Notes: a model not told the origin generated them from the sequence alone. DNA of 54,730 bases from an uncultured Pelagibacteraceae bacterium (GCA_902567765.1 CACFNI010000007.1:1-54730); one strand, 5' to 3'; counted from the stretch's first letter, positions 36,965 to 46,792 are shown. A program made the numbers and translations.

Positions 36965-39447
36965 TAGCTAAAATTGATATTTTTTAATATTTTGAAAGGA
37001 TTATCGTTTAATTGGTTATTTTTCACAAACTTTTTAAATTTAGTCTTATTTGGTTGATATTTAAAATAAATTTCTTTGTTTTTTTCATAAGTTCTATAAT
37101 TCATTTTTTGAATTAATTTTACAAAATTATCTTTATTGCATCCAAGTAAATTTAACATTTCAGGTATCAATTTTATATCTTTGCTTTTTTCTTTATTAGT
37201 ATTAATAATTTGTACAAATAATCTCTCTAATATATCAATTCTAACAAAAAATTTATCAAAACTTTCAAAACCACATAAAAGCATAAAGTTTTTATTTTTA
37301 TTATCTTTATCATCAACAAAATTTAAACCAAATTTTGGAGGTTTAAGATTAAAGAATTCTTGATTATAATTTTTCCATAAAAGTATTCTTAATTGAACTG
37401 CCTCTGGTTTTAGAAGTTTAAAAAGAAAAATATGATATCTTCCAAATTTTACACCTAAGTTCCTCAAAATTTTTCTTTCTTCTTGTTCTAACTTATTAAG
37501 ATAGTCAGTAACTAATTCTCTTTTTACAACACCATTATTTTCATATAGTCTATATGCCAAGGCTCTTATTGATGAATTTGTCTCTTCCAAGTTTCTAAGA
37601 TCGATGAGGCTTTTTAAAATAAAATTTATTTTCTCTTTAAGCCACTTATCAATGTAGTTTTTAAGTTTATTTCTTTCATTAGTTTCAATTATATCGTCTA
37701 CAATTAAAGATATTTCTGGTTCTAAGTAATCTTTTCCAGGCTGCAATCTTGCTATAGGAAAATTATTCCAATAAATTTTAAAGTCCTCTTCTAAATTGAG
37801 TAAACCAGTTTTTATTATCTGATCAATTCGTTTTGAAAATTCTGGGCTAATACTTTGTCTTGCTGCCTTTTTTAACGATTTTATATCTGTATCAAGTGTT
37901 CCTACTTTCAAATCAAGTTCTAATTTTAAACCTTTTAAGCTTCCTACAAATTGATTATCAATAAGTACTTTTTCATTCTCTATAATTTTAGTTGTAAAAT
38001 TCATATCTTGTTTCAAACCTCTTGCCAACATACTTGCTCTTTTATCTATAAAACTTTTAGTTAATTCTTCATGTAAACGATCTGACAATTTATCTTCTAA
38101 TAATTTTGTTCTTTCAATCCAATAATCCTGGTTTTCGACCCAATTAATTTTATTTGCAACGTATGACCAAGTTCTAACATTTGCTATCCTATTTGATATT
38201 GAATCGACATTTCCATCAAGTTTATCAAGGTTTAATAATTGTTCTTTCATATAATTATTTGAAATTTTTCCAGGTTTTTCTCTTAAAAATTTAAATACTT
38301 TGCTAACAACTTCTAAATGATTTCCATATGTCTTCTTTACAAAGTCTGGTATTTGACAACATTCCCATAAAAGTTTTAATTCATTTTCATTATTAAATAT
38401 TTCTAAATTTTCTACCCCTTTAAGTATGTACTTTAAAACTTTTTCATCTTCACACTCATAAATTCTTTTTAACCAACTTTTATTAGGTCTTTCATCTAAA
38501 GACTTTATTAAAACCTTTCCATTTTTAAAATTTAAATTAGAGTTTCTCCAATAAATTGTATGTATTTCGTCAAATCTATGTTTTTCAAGCAAATCTATGT
38601 TGTCTCCACTTATTTGGTCACATTCCCCAGTTATACCAAAATTGCCATCATTTAAATATCTGCCGGCTCTACCAGCTATTTGACCTATTTCAGATAAATT
38701 TAATTTTCTTAATTTCCTTCCATCAAATTTTTTTAAGCTTGAAAAATAAACGTTATCTAAATCCATGTTGATACCCATTCCAATTGCATCTGTAGCAACT
38801 AAAAAATCTACATCTCCTGATTGGTAGAGACTTACTTGAGCATTGCGTGTTTTTGGACTCAATGAACCCATTACTATCGCAGCTCCACCTTTTTGTCTTC
38901 GTATTAATTCCGCTATTGCGTATACTTCTTCCGCTGAGAATGCAATTATAGCAGTTTTTCTGTCAATTCTTGAAATTTTTTTGTGTCCTACATATGATAA
39001 CTTTGAAAATCTCTCTTTATTAATAAATTCGGTATCTTCATCAAGTTTTAAAATAATATTTTTCATTGTATGCGATCCCATAAGCATAGTTAATTTTTCA
39101 CCTCGAAGATTTAAAAGTCTATCGGTGAAAACATGACCTCTTTCTTGATCAGAACACATTTGAATTTCATCTATACCAACAAATTCTAATCTTTTATCTA
39201 TTGGCATTGACTCTACAGTGCATAAATAATATTTCGCTCTAGAGGGAATTATTTTTTCTTCACCTGTAATTAAAGCGACTTTATTTGGATTTACTTTTGC
39301 TATTATTTTGTCATAGACCTCTCTAGCTAACAGTCTTAATGGGAAACCTATCATACCTGAGTCAAAAGAGAGCATTGTCTCAATGGCTAAAAATGTTTTT
39401 CCTGTATTTGTAGGGCCTAGAACTGCTGTAATTTTATTTTTTTTCAT
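36964..39447 (-). CDS. SUV3-like ATP-dependent RNA helicase
   Basis: An 827-residue superfamily 2 helicase. Walker A GPTNTGKT is at 11-18, the DEIQ Walker B box in GIDEIQMCSDQERG, motif III-like MLMGSHTM, and motifs V-VI in VATDAIGMGINMDLDNVYF and IGQIAGRAGRY. The long C-terminal half is helical. It is the bacterial relative of the mitochondrial RNA degradosome helicase SUV3, and in Alphaproteobacteria it commonly heads the fdxA-carD operon. A role in RNA turnover with PNPase is plausible by analogy with SUV3-PNPase, but this is inference. Confidence 0.92.
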   Translation of the reverse strand: MKKNKITAVLGPTNTGKTFLAIETMLSFDSGMIGFPLRLLAREVYDKIIAKVNPNKVALITGEEKIIPSRAKYYLCTVESMPIDKRLEFVGIDEIQMCSDQERGHVFTDRLLNLRGEKLTMLMGSHTMKNIILKLDEDTEFINKERFSKLSYVGHKKISRIDRKTAIIAFSAEEVYAIAELIRRQKGGAAIVMGSLSPKTRNAQVSLYQSGDVDFLVATDAIGMGINMDLDNVYFSSLKKFDGRKLRKLNLSEIGQIAGRAGRYLNDGNFGITGECDQISGDNIDLLEKHRFDEIHTIYWRNSNLNFKNGKVLIKSLDERPNKSWLKRIYECEDEKVLKYILKGVENLEIFNNENELKLLWECCQIPDFVKKTYGNHLEVVSKVFKFLREKPGKISNNYMKEQLLNLDKLDGNVDSISNRIANVRTWSYVANKINWVENQDYWIERTKLLEDKLSDRLHEELTKSFIDKRASMLARGLKQDMNFTTKIIENEKVLIDNQFVGSLKGLKLELDLKVGTLDTDIKSLKKAARQSISPEFSKRIDQIIKTGLLNLEEDFKIYWNNFPIARLQPGKDYLEPEISLIVDDIIETNERNKLKNYIDKWLKEKINFILKSLIDLRNLEETNSSIRALAYRLYENNGVVKRELVTDYLNKLEQEERKILRNLGVKFGRYHIFLFKLLKPEAVQLRILLWKNYNQEFFNLKPPKFGLNFVDDKDNKNKNFMLLCGFESFDKFFVRIDILERLFVQIINTNKEKSKDIKLIPEMLNLLGCNKDNFVKLIQKMNYRTYEKNKEIYFKYQPNKTKFKKFVKNNQLNDNPFKILKNINFS

Positions 39448-39620
39448 TTCTATCTTTTGTGTGCTAAATTATTTCACTACCATATCTTGTTGGTCCTAAA
39501 GAACAAAAATAGTCTAAAACATGACCGAATCGTTGCGGAAAAAGTTCTCATTTTAAAGTTTTTATTAAGATGTAACAGTAGCACAAATGAAATTAATACT
39601 ACAAGAGTTATTTATTAAAT
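39448..39620. other. Divergent intergenic region (helicase / acetoacetyl-CoA synthetase)
   Basis: This 173-bp gap must hold promoters in both directions. A segment near 39520-39542 (ACATGACCGAATCGTTGCGGA) is less AT-rich than its surroundings and has a possible 3-bp CCG/CGG stem only. I see no convincing ORF or RNA. Confidence 0.3.
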
Positions 39621-41576
39621 ATGTCTAAGGTACTTTGGAAGGCAAATTTAGAAACTAAATTAAATTCAAATCTTTATAGATTTGAGAAATTTATATCAAA
39701 AAAATTTAATAAAAAATTTAATAAAAATTATGAAAAGATTTTAAATTGGAGTATTAAAAACTTAGGTGATTTTTGGTCAAGCATTTGGGATTATTGTAAA
39801 GTAAAAGGCATTAAAAGTAATAAAAAAATAAAAAAATCTAAAATATTTTATAAAAATTTTTTTTTGCCAAACTCTTATTTAAATTTCGCGCAAAATTTAC
39901 TTTCAAAAAAAACACCATCTAAAGCTATTACTTTTTTAAGCGAGAATGGTTTTAGGAAAGAGAGAACATGGAAAGATTTACATAAAAATGTGAGTAAATT
40001 ACAATTTTTTTTTAATAAAATTAAACTAAGAAATGGAAATAGAGTTGCTGCTTATACGATTAATTCAATAGAAACTGTTGAGGTTTTCTTGGCTACAACC
40101 TCGATTGGTGCAATATGGTCTTCTTGTTCTCCAGATTTTGGGGTTAAAGGTGTTATAGAGCGTTTTGCTCAGATAAAACCAAAAGTTTTATTTGTCACAG
40201 ATAGATATTACTATAATGGAAAAGAAATTAATATTTTAGAAAGAGTACCAGAAATTCTAAAAAAAATTAAATCCATAAAATATTTAATAATAATTAATTA
40301 TCCTGGTAAAAATTTTTTAAGAAAGAATTTTAAATTTAAAAGAGTCAAAGTTTTTTTTTGGAACAATTTAAAAAAAATTGTCTCTAAAAAAATATATTTT
40401 AAAAAATTTAACTTTGAGCATGAATTAGCAATTTTATACTCAAGCGGAACGACAGGTAAACCAAAGTGTATTTGTCATAAAAATGGAGGGGTTTTATTAC
40501 AACATCTTAAAGAACACCAATTGCATTGTGATATTAAAGATGGGGATAATATTTTTTATTTTACAACTTCGGGATGGATGATGTGGAACTGGCTTATAAG
40601 TTGCCTAGCTTCAAAAGCATCTATAGTTCTATTTGATGGATTTCCAATGTTCAAAAAAAATGATTTACTTTTAAAAATTGCTGATAAAGAAAAAATCACA
40701 TTACTAGGTGTAAGTGCCAAATATATAGACTCTTTAAATAAATTAAAAATTAAAAATAAATATAAATTAAAAAGTTTAAGAACTATTTGTTCGACCGGCT
40801 CCCCATTATCAAAAGAAGGTTTTGAATATATCTACAAAAATTTAAAAAAAAACATTCATCTCTCCTCTATATCGGGTGGGACTGATATCGTTTCATGTTT
40901 TGTATTAGGAAATTTATATGAACCAGTAATATCTGGAGAAATTCAAAATAAGGGCCTTGGAATGAATGTAAAAATTTTTGATGAAAATGGAAAGTTTTTA
41001 AAAAATAAAAAAGGAGAATTGGTTTGTATTAATCCATTTCCTTCGATGCCTTTAAAATTTTGGAATGATAAAAAAGATGAAAAATTTAAAAAATCTTATT
41101 TTAATAAATACAAAAATATTTGGCATCATGGAGACTACGCAGAAGTCAAGAAGAATGGAGGTTTTGTAATTTACGGAAGGTCCGATGCAACTTTAAACCC
41201 AGGTGGGGTAAGATTAGGAACATCTGAGATTTACTCTGTAATTGAAAAGTTTAAAGAAATAAAAGAGTCAATAGTTGTTGGTCAAAAATGGGACAATGAT
41301 ATTAGAATAATACTGTTTGTAGTTCTTAATAAAAAATTTAATTTAAATGAAAATTTAAAAACTAAAATAAAAAAAAGAATAAAACTTGAGGCTTCACCAC
41401 GACATGTGCCCAGCAAGATTATAAAGGTTAACGATATACCTAGAACTAAAAACGGCAAAATAGTTGAATTAGCTGTTAAAAATATAATAGAGGGCAATAA
41501 AATTAAAAACAAAGAAGCGCTGGCAAATCCTGATATTTTAGAAGAATATAAAAATATTAGAGAATTAAATGTTTAA
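39621..41576 (+). CDS. Acetoacetyl-CoA synthetase
   Basis: A 651-residue adenylate-forming ligase that would convert acetoacetate, ATP and CoA into acetoacetyl-CoA. Features: an acetyl-CoA-synthetase N-terminal helix domain (DFWSSIWDYCKVKG), the P-loop LYSSGTTGKPKCICH, the TSGWMMWNW segment characteristic of acetoacetyl-CoA synthetases, HHGDYAEV, YGRSDATLNPGGVRLGTSEIY, and the acylation Lys in PRTKNGK. Its stop overlaps the aminotransferase start by 8 nt. A thiolase lies about 5 kb downstream, completing a possible acetoacetate-to-acetyl-CoA route. Confidence 0.92.
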   Translation: MSKVLWKANLETKLNSNLYRFEKFISKKFNKKFNKNYEKILNWSIKNLGDFWSSIWDYCKVKGIKSNKKIKKSKIFYKNFFLPNSYLNFAQNLLSKKTPSKAITFLSENGFRKERTWKDLHKNVSKLQFFFNKIKLRNGNRVAAYTINSIETVEVFLATTSIGAIWSSCSPDFGVKGVIERFAQIKPKVLFVTDRYYYNGKEINILERVPEILKKIKSIKYLIIINYPGKNFLRKNFKFKRVKVFFWNNLKKIVSKKIYFKKFNFEHELAILYSSGTTGKPKCICHKNGGVLLQHLKEHQLHCDIKDGDNIFYFTTSGWMMWNWLISCLASKASIVLFDGFPMFKKNDLLLKIADKEKITLLGVSAKYIDSLNKLKIKNKYKLKSLRTICSTGSPLSKEGFEYIYKNLKKNIHLSSISGGTDIVSCFVLGNLYEPVISGEIQNKGLGMNVKIFDENGKFLKNKKGELVCINPFPSMPLKFWNDKKDEKFKKSYFNKYKNIWHHGDYAEVKKNGGFVIYGRSDATLNPGGVRLGTSEIYSVIEKFKEIKESIVVGQKWDNDIRIILFVVLNKKFNLNENLKTKIKKRIKLEASPRHVPSKIIKVNDIPRTKNGKIVELAVKNIIEGNKIKNKEALANPDILEEYKNIRELNV

Positions 41577-42795
41577 AAAAATAGTAAAAAATTTAGAACC
41601 TTCATCTACTTTAAAAATAAATGAAATTTCAAAAGAATTAGAAAAGAGTGGAAAAGAAATTTTTAAATTTGGTTTTGGACAATCTCCTTTTGCAATACCA
41701 ACAAATATAGTTGATGCGCTCAGAGATAATGCTAGCCATAATAAGTATCTACCGATGCAAGGACTACAAAATTTAAGAGAAGTAATTGCAAGATTTATTA
41801 CTACAAAAAAAAAATATGAGTATAAAAGTGAAAATATAATTATTGGTCCCGGAACAAAAGAATTAATGTTTTTGTTACAAATTCTTTTTGATGGAGAAAT
41901 ATTATTACCTGCTCCTAGCTGGGTATCTTATCATCCACAAGCTACCCTAAGTAGAAACCAGGTTCATTGGATTCAAACGAAAAGAGAGAATAATTGGTTT
42001 CCAACAGCTGATGATATTGAAAAAATAATATTAAAGAATAAAGAAAAAAATTATCTTTTATTTTTAAATTCTCCAAATAATCCATCCGGTCAAGTTTGTA
42101 GTAATTTAGAAGAAATCAGTTCTGTAGCTAATAAATATAATATCTTAATTTTATCCGACGAAATATATTCAGAATTAACTTTTGAAAATAATTTCAAATC
42201 AATTTCAAATTTTTGTCCAGAAAAAACAATTATAAGTGATGGTTTAAGTAAATGGTGTGCTGCTGGAGGGTGGAGACTAGGATATTTTGTAATACCCAAA
42301 AGTTTAAATTTATTAAGAGATAAAATGAAAGTGCTCGCAAGTGAAACTTTTTCTTCAGTAAGCTCTCCAATCCAACATGCTGCGATTAAAGCATATAATT
42401 CTGACCACAAAACTTATTTAACAAAAGCTAGAAAAATTCTCAAAGGAGTAGGCGATTATGTTTATGAAAATTTGAAATCTAACAATACAATTATTAACAA
42501 ACCTCAAGGTGGCTTTTATCTTATGCCAGAGTTTATCAATAAAGATTTTTCTAATTCTAATGAAATGTGTGATAATATTTTAAAAAAAACATGCGTTGCC
42601 TTATTACCGGGATCAGATTTTGGACTATTACCAAAAAAAATGATTGCGAGATTAAGTTTTACAGATTTTGATGGAGAAAAATTTATGCAAAATATTGAAG
42701 TCAATACAAAAATTGATGAAACTTTATTAAGTGAATTTGCTCCAAGAATAGTTAATGGCACAAAAAGGTTAAAAGGCTGGGTTGAATCAACCTAA
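41569..42795 (+). CDS. PLP-dependent aminotransferase, class I/II
   Basis: A 408-residue fold-type I aminotransferase. It has the substrate-binding FGFGQSPFAIP start, NSPNNPSGQV, LILSDEIYSEL, the PLP Lys228 in SDGLSKWCAAGGWRLGY, and the Arg of ARLSF near the C terminus for the substrate carboxylate. It resembles aspartate/aromatic-type enzymes, but the amino donor cannot be fixed. Coupling to acetoacetyl-CoA synthetase hints at catabolism of an amino acid that gives acetoacetate, which is inference. Confidence 0.85.
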   Translation: MFKKIVKNLEPSSTLKINEISKELEKSGKEIFKFGFGQSPFAIPTNIVDALRDNASHNKYLPMQGLQNLREVIARFITTKKKYEYKSENIIIGPGTKELMFLLQILFDGEILLPAPSWVSYHPQATLSRNQVHWIQTKRENNWFPTADDIEKIILKNKEKNYLLFLNSPNNPSGQVCSNLEEISSVANKYNILILSDEIYSELTFENNFKSISNFCPEKTIISDGLSKWCAAGGWRLGYFVIPKSLNLLRDKMKVLASETFSSVSSPIQHAAIKAYNSDHKTYLTKARKILKGVGDYVYENLKSNNTIINKPQGGFYLMPEFINKDFSNSNEMCDNILKKTCVALLPGSDFGLLPKKMIARLSFTDFDGEKFMQNIEVNTKIDETLLSEFAPRIVNGTKRLKGWVEST

Positions 42796-42826
42796 TTTTT
42801 TTATAGACTCATCTTAGAAGTTTTGA

Positions 42827-42841
42827 TTAGAATAATTCTAA
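42827..42841 (+). promoter_or_regulatory. Perfect 7-1-7 dyad (Irr/ICE-like) upstream of TAXI gene
   Basis: TTAGAATAATTCTAA is a perfect inverted repeat, 18 nt before the TAXI ATG and 7 nt before its Shine-Dalgarno. With flanks it differs at one base from the Irr/ICE consensus TTTAGAA-N3-TTCTAAA and shares its 5' half TTAGAAT with the katG operator. It is a candidate site for the Fur-family protein encoded at 12497. Confidence 0.55.
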
Positions 42842-42858
42842 AATAATAGGAGGGGAAT

Positions 42859-43863
42859 ATGAGAAAAATAATTACTTTCTTATCTAGTACTCTTTTGATT
42901 TTTGTGGCTTCCTTGTCATTTACAACAGTTGCAAAATCAGCAGAGTTTTTTACGATAGGAACAGGTGGACCGACAGGTGTTTATTTCCAAACTGGAAATG
43001 CAATTTGTAAAATGTTGCATAAATCGGCAATTAGTGCTGAGCACGGCAGAAAAAAAGGTACAGCAAAAGCATATAGGTGTACTGCTCCGTCTACAGGTGG
43101 ATCTAATTACAATATCGGTCAAATTAAAGAAGGTGAGTTTCAATTTGGTGTAGCTCAGTCTGACTGGCAATTTCACGCTGTAAATGGTTCTAGCAAATGG
43201 GAAGGAAAACAATTTAAAGGGTTGAGAGCAGTTTTTTCAGTTCATAATGAACCATTCCAAATTTGGGCTAGAAAAAAAGCAAAGGTTAAGGATTTTAAAG
43301 GACTTAAGGGAAAAGTTGTTAATATAGGTAATCCAGGTTCAGGTCAAAGAGGAACTATGGAAGAACTTATGAAGGCAATGGGAGTAGATAATGGTTACTT
43401 TAAATCTACAACAGAACTAACTTCTTCAGAACAAGTTAAGGCACTTTGTGATGGTAAAATAGATGCATTTGGTTATTCTGTAGGATTTCCTAATGGCGCT
43501 ATGGAACAAGCGGCAACTTGTGGAGCTAAAGCTTTACCAATTAATTTAGTAGGTGGACCGGTTCAAGGTTTAATTGATGGTGCAGATTATTATGCTGCAG
43601 CAACAATACCGGCAGGTACTTATACTGGACAAAAAAAAGATGTAACAACTTTTGGTGTTAAAGCTACCGTTGTAACTAGTAATGCTGTTGAAGCTGATCT
43701 AGTCTATCAGGTAGTTAAAGCTGTTTTTGAGAATTTTGATGATTTCAAAAAACAACATCCTGCTTTTGCACCATTAAAAAAGGAAGATATGATTGCCGAT
43801 GGTTTATCAGCTCCTTTACATGAAGGTGCGAAGAGATACTATAAAGAAGCTGGATTAATGTAA
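42859..43863 (+). CDS. TAXI-family TRAP transporter substrate-binding protein
   Basis: A 334-residue periplasmic binding protein with a signal peptide (about 1-27, ending VAKSAEF) and the TAXI signature FFTIGTGGPTGVYFQTGNAI. Other landmarks are VNIGNPGSGQRGTMEELM and ATIPAGTYTGQ. It works with the fused permease at 43942. A strong Shine-Dalgarno (AGGAGGGG, 42848-42855) and a terminator placed between it and the permease point to high, unequal expression, as usual for binding proteins. The substrate is unknown; TAXI proteins bind acidic or amino acid ligands where known. Confidence 0.93.
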   Translation: MRKIITFLSSTLLIFVASLSFTTVAKSAEFFTIGTGGPTGVYFQTGNAICKMLHKSAISAEHGRKKGTAKAYRCTAPSTGGSNYNIGQIKEGEFQFGVAQSDWQFHAVNGSSKWEGKQFKGLRAVFSVHNEPFQIWARKKAKVKDFKGLKGKVVNIGNPGSGQRGTMEELMKAMGVDNGYFKSTTELTSSEQVKALCDGKIDAFGYSVGFPNGAMEQAATCGAKALPINLVGGPVQGLIDGADYYAAATIPAGTYTGQKKDVTTFGVKATVVTSNAVEADLVYQVVKAVFENFDDFKKQHPAFAPLKKEDMIADGLSAPLHEGAKRYYKEAGLM

Positions 43864-43886
43864 TCAAAATAGATTAAATATAAATT

Positions 43887-43920
43887 AAAAGGCCCAATAT
43901 ATTTATTGGGCCTTTTTTTT
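43887..43920 (+). terminator. Rho-independent terminator between TAXI gene and permease
   Basis: The stem AAAAGGCCCAATA (43887-43899) pairs with TATTGGGCCTTTT (43904-43916) around the loop TATT, followed by T residues to 43920. It lies 23 nt after the TAXI stop and 21 nt before the permease ATG. Partial read-through would make more binding protein than permease. Confidence 0.9.
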
Positions 43921-43941
43921 ATAGTAAACTATTTTTCATAA

Positions 43942-46284
43942 ATGAATCAAAAACTTGAAACATCTGTTGAAAGTAAAATTCATGAAGATTTATCTCCTAC
44001 AAGAAATCTCTCAGGTATACATTTAAAAATTGTAGCCTCTATTGCTATTATTTGGTCATTATTTCAACTTTGGTACGCATCTCCTTTTCCATTTTGGTTT
44101 AATATTGGGATGTTTAAAGGTTTGCCAGCAAGGGCAATACATTTGGGCTTTGCTTTACTTTTGGCGTTTTTAATATTCCCTTTTTCAAGATCAAGAAAAA
44201 TTTCAATCATTGATATTTTAATAAGTTTAATAGGAGCTTTTTGTTGTCTCTATATTTATTTTTTTTATGATCAGCTAGTAGATAGAGGTGGTATTCTTTT
44301 AAAAATTTCCTTAGGAGAATATACTATACCAATAGAATTAATTATTGGAACAATTGGAATATTAATTTTACTTGAAGCTACACGAAGAGTAATTGGAGTA
44401 CCTCTAGTCATAATAGCAATATGTTTTTTATTATTTTCATATTTTGGCAAACACGCACCTGAAATAATCTCTCATGGTGGACTTTCTTTGAAGAGACTTG
44501 TCGGTTTTCAATGGTTTGATCAAGAAGCAATATTTGGGATTCCAATTGGAGTCTCAGTTGATTTTATATTCTTGTTCGTTTTATTTGGTGCACTTTTAGA
44601 AACAGCAGGTGGTGGTCAATACTTTTTAAATTTAGCTTTTGCAATGGTTGGAAAAATGAGAGGAGGACCTGCTAAGGCAGCTATCTTAGGGTCTGGTATG
44701 ACGGGAATGATATCTGGATCTTCAGTCGCAAATACGGTTACCACTGGAACTTTTACAATTCCGATTATGAAAAAAACAGGATTTTCAAAAGAAAAAGCTG
44801 GAGCTATTGAGGTTTCATCATCTGTAAATGGTCAAATCATGCCTCCGGTAATGGGAGCTGCAGCTTTTGTTATGGCAAGTTTTATTGGAGTTACTTATTT
44901 CGAAGTTGTAAAACATGCATTTTTACCAGCCATAATATCTTATATAGCTTTGTTTTATATATCCCATCTTGAAGCGTTAAAATTAAATCTCAAAGGAATG
45001 GAGGAAAAAGATGTACCAAATTTAAGAAAAACATTTTTATCTGGTCTTCATTTTTTAATTCCAATTTTCGTTTTAATATATTTATTAGTTTATTTAAGAT
45101 TTACAGCAGCATATTCAATATTTTATGCAACAATTGCACTGATTATAGTTAATTTAATTAACATATTAGTTAAGCAGCAAAATTATAAAAATGCTTTTCA
45201 AATCTGGTATAATCAAACAATAGTTGGCTTTCAAAAGGGAGCAGTAAATATGGTTGCAGTTGGAATAGCAATTGCAACAGCTGGTATAATTGTCGGAGCA
45301 GTTGGCTCTACTGGATTAAGTACAAATTTAATTATAGTTATAGAGTCTGTAGCCAAAGATAATGTTATAATTTTAATTCTTTTAACTATTATTTTATGTT
45401 TGTTATTAGGAATGGGACTTCCTACTACTGCAAATTATGTTGTAGTAGCTTCACTAATGTCAATGGTTTTGGTAGATGTCGGTAATGCATCTGGATTTAT
45501 ATTTCCTCTAATTGCTGTTCATCTATTCGTATTTTATTTTGGTTTAATGGCAGATGTTACTCCTCCAGTTGGCCTAGCATCCTACGCAGCAGCTGGAATT
45601 TCAGGTGGAGATCCCCTCAAGACTGGTGTTCAGGCGTTTTGGTATAGTTTAAGAACAGGTGTTCTGCCAATTGTTTTTTTATTTAACCACGAGCTACTAT
45701 TAATTGGAATTGAAAATATTTGGCATGCGTTATTAGTTATTTCAACATCGCTAATTGGAATTTTAGTATTCACATCAGCTACACAGGCCTGGATGTTTAG
45801 TAAATTAAAATGGTTTGAAATTATAATTTTTTTAATAGTTTCTATATCTCTTTTATCTCCTGAATTTATCCTGAATAAATTTTATCCAAAATATAACTAT
45901 AAAGATATAAATAAAATTCATAATTTAAGCTTTAATCCAAATAAAGATATCCATATTAAGATTACAAGGTTAAGTGAATATGGAGAAAGATATAAATTAT
46001 TTTTGGTTAAAAAGAATAGTTTTGAGAATAATTTTAATCTAGAGGAATATGGAGTTAATTTAATTAAAGAAAAAGATAAAATAGTTGTAGATACGTTAAA
46101 ATGGAATGGAAAAGCTAAAAAAGCAGGCTTTGAAACTGGGGACTATATAACAGAATTTAAAATTGAAAATTTAGATAGACCAAATAAAGTTCTTGTATAT
46201 CCAGTATCAATTTTATTTTTAGTTATCTTTGGATATTTAAATTTTAGAAGAAAAAATATTATTAGCCCCCAGGACCCAAATTAG
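43942..46284 (+). CDS. TRAP transporter fused permease (4TM/12TM, TAXI type) with C-terminal PDZ-like domain
   Basis: A 780-residue inner membrane protein: an N-terminal four-helix DctQ-like part, then a DctM-like part with GSGMTGMISGSSVANTVTTG and LLGMGLPTTANYVV, the conserved Na+/substrate loops. The C terminus (about 650-755) is soluble, with KWNGKAKKAGFETGDYITEF resembling a PDZ-like fold (DUF3394 region), and ends with one more membrane helix. It is driven by the TAXI binding protein just upstream. Its 3' end overlaps the convergent thioesterase gene by 23 nt. Confidence 0.92.
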   Translation: MNQKLETSVESKIHEDLSPTRNLSGIHLKIVASIAIIWSLFQLWYASPFPFWFNIGMFKGLPARAIHLGFALLLAFLIFPFSRSRKISIIDILISLIGAFCCLYIYFFYDQLVDRGGILLKISLGEYTIPIELIIGTIGILILLEATRRVIGVPLVIIAICFLLFSYFGKHAPEIISHGGLSLKRLVGFQWFDQEAIFGIPIGVSVDFIFLFVLFGALLETAGGGQYFLNLAFAMVGKMRGGPAKAAILGSGMTGMISGSSVANTVTTGTFTIPIMKKTGFSKEKAGAIEVSSSVNGQIMPPVMGAAAFVMASFIGVTYFEVVKHAFLPAIISYIALFYISHLEALKLNLKGMEEKDVPNLRKTFLSGLHFLIPIFVLIYLLVYLRFTAAYSIFYATIALIIVNLINILVKQQNYKNAFQIWYNQTIVGFQKGAVNMVAVGIAIATAGIIVGAVGSTGLSTNLIIVIESVAKDNVIILILLTIILCLLLGMGLPTTANYVVVASLMSMVLVDVGNASGFIFPLIAVHLFVFYFGLMADVTPPVGLASYAAAGISGGDPLKTGVQAFWYSLRTGVLPIVFLFNHELLLIGIENIWHALLVISTSLIGILVFTSATQAWMFSKLKWFEIIIFLIVSISLLSPEFILNKFYPKYNYKDINKIHNLSFNPNKDIHIKITRLSEYGERYKLFLVKKNSFENNFNLEEYGVNLIKEKDKIVVDTLKWNGKAKKAGFETGDYITEFKIENLDRPNKVLVYPVSILFLVIFGYLNFRRKNIISPQDPN

Positions 46285-46687
46285 AAGGCTTAATATTTAA
46301 TATTTTCCAAACTCCCGAAGCTGATGCAATAATTTTATCTTCACATTTTAAATGACAAATTAAAAAAACTAATGACTTTGTTTTTTTTTGAATTTTAGTA
46401 AAACCAACAATTTCATCTCCAACCTTTGTTGCCCCAATAAATTTTAAGTCTAAAGATATCGTAACACATGGTGAATTTCCTGCAGCTCTATGTGCTGCAG
46501 TGCCAGAACCAGCATCTATTAGTGCCGCAACGTAACCACCATGGGTTATTCCAGCAGTATTTAGATGATTTTCGGAGATTAAACATTTGAATTCATATTC
46601 GGTCTCAGAAATTTCTCTGAACAAAAGACCACCATTATGTTTCATAAAACCAGGTTTTATACTTATTTGCTCAAATTCTTTTGTCAT
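46262..46687 (-). CDS. PaaI/hot-dog family thioesterase
   Basis: A 141-residue hot-dog protein with ITHGGYVAALIDAGSGTAAHR, the helix and catalytic-type residues of the PaaI/4HBT family, and VTISLDLKFIGATKVGDEI. It would hydrolyse an acyl-CoA thioester, substrate not evident. It follows the 32-residue ORF by 6 nt and converges with the TRAP permease, overlapping by 23 nt. Confidence 0.85.
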   Translation of the reverse strand: MTKEFEQISIKPGFMKHNGGLLFREISETEYEFKCLISENHLNTAGITHGGYVAALIDAGSGTAAHRAAGNSPCVTISLDLKFIGATKVGDEIVGFTKIQKKTKSLVFLICHLKCEDKIIASASGVWKILNIKPSNLGPGG

Positions 46688-46693
46688 AATATT

Positions 46694-46792
46694 TTATAGT
46701 ATAAATGTTAAGATTAATAAAATTATTAAAACTAAAATAAAAAAATATATCACTGATCTTTGAAGTGAAATTTTAGAGAACAAATTCAACAT
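46694..46792 (-). CDS. 32-residue single-span membrane peptide
   Basis: The ORF encodes 32 residues: an amphipathic start (MLNLFSKISLQRS) and one hydrophobic helix to the C terminus. Support is a GAGGT Shine-Dalgarno about 7 nt before its ATG and tight placement: 13 nt after the tRNA-Arg CCA end and 6 nt before the thioesterase ATG. No known function. It could also act as an upstream translated leader for the thioesterase. Confidence 0.5.
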   Translation of the reverse strand: MLNLFSKISLQRSVIYFFILVLIILLILTFIL

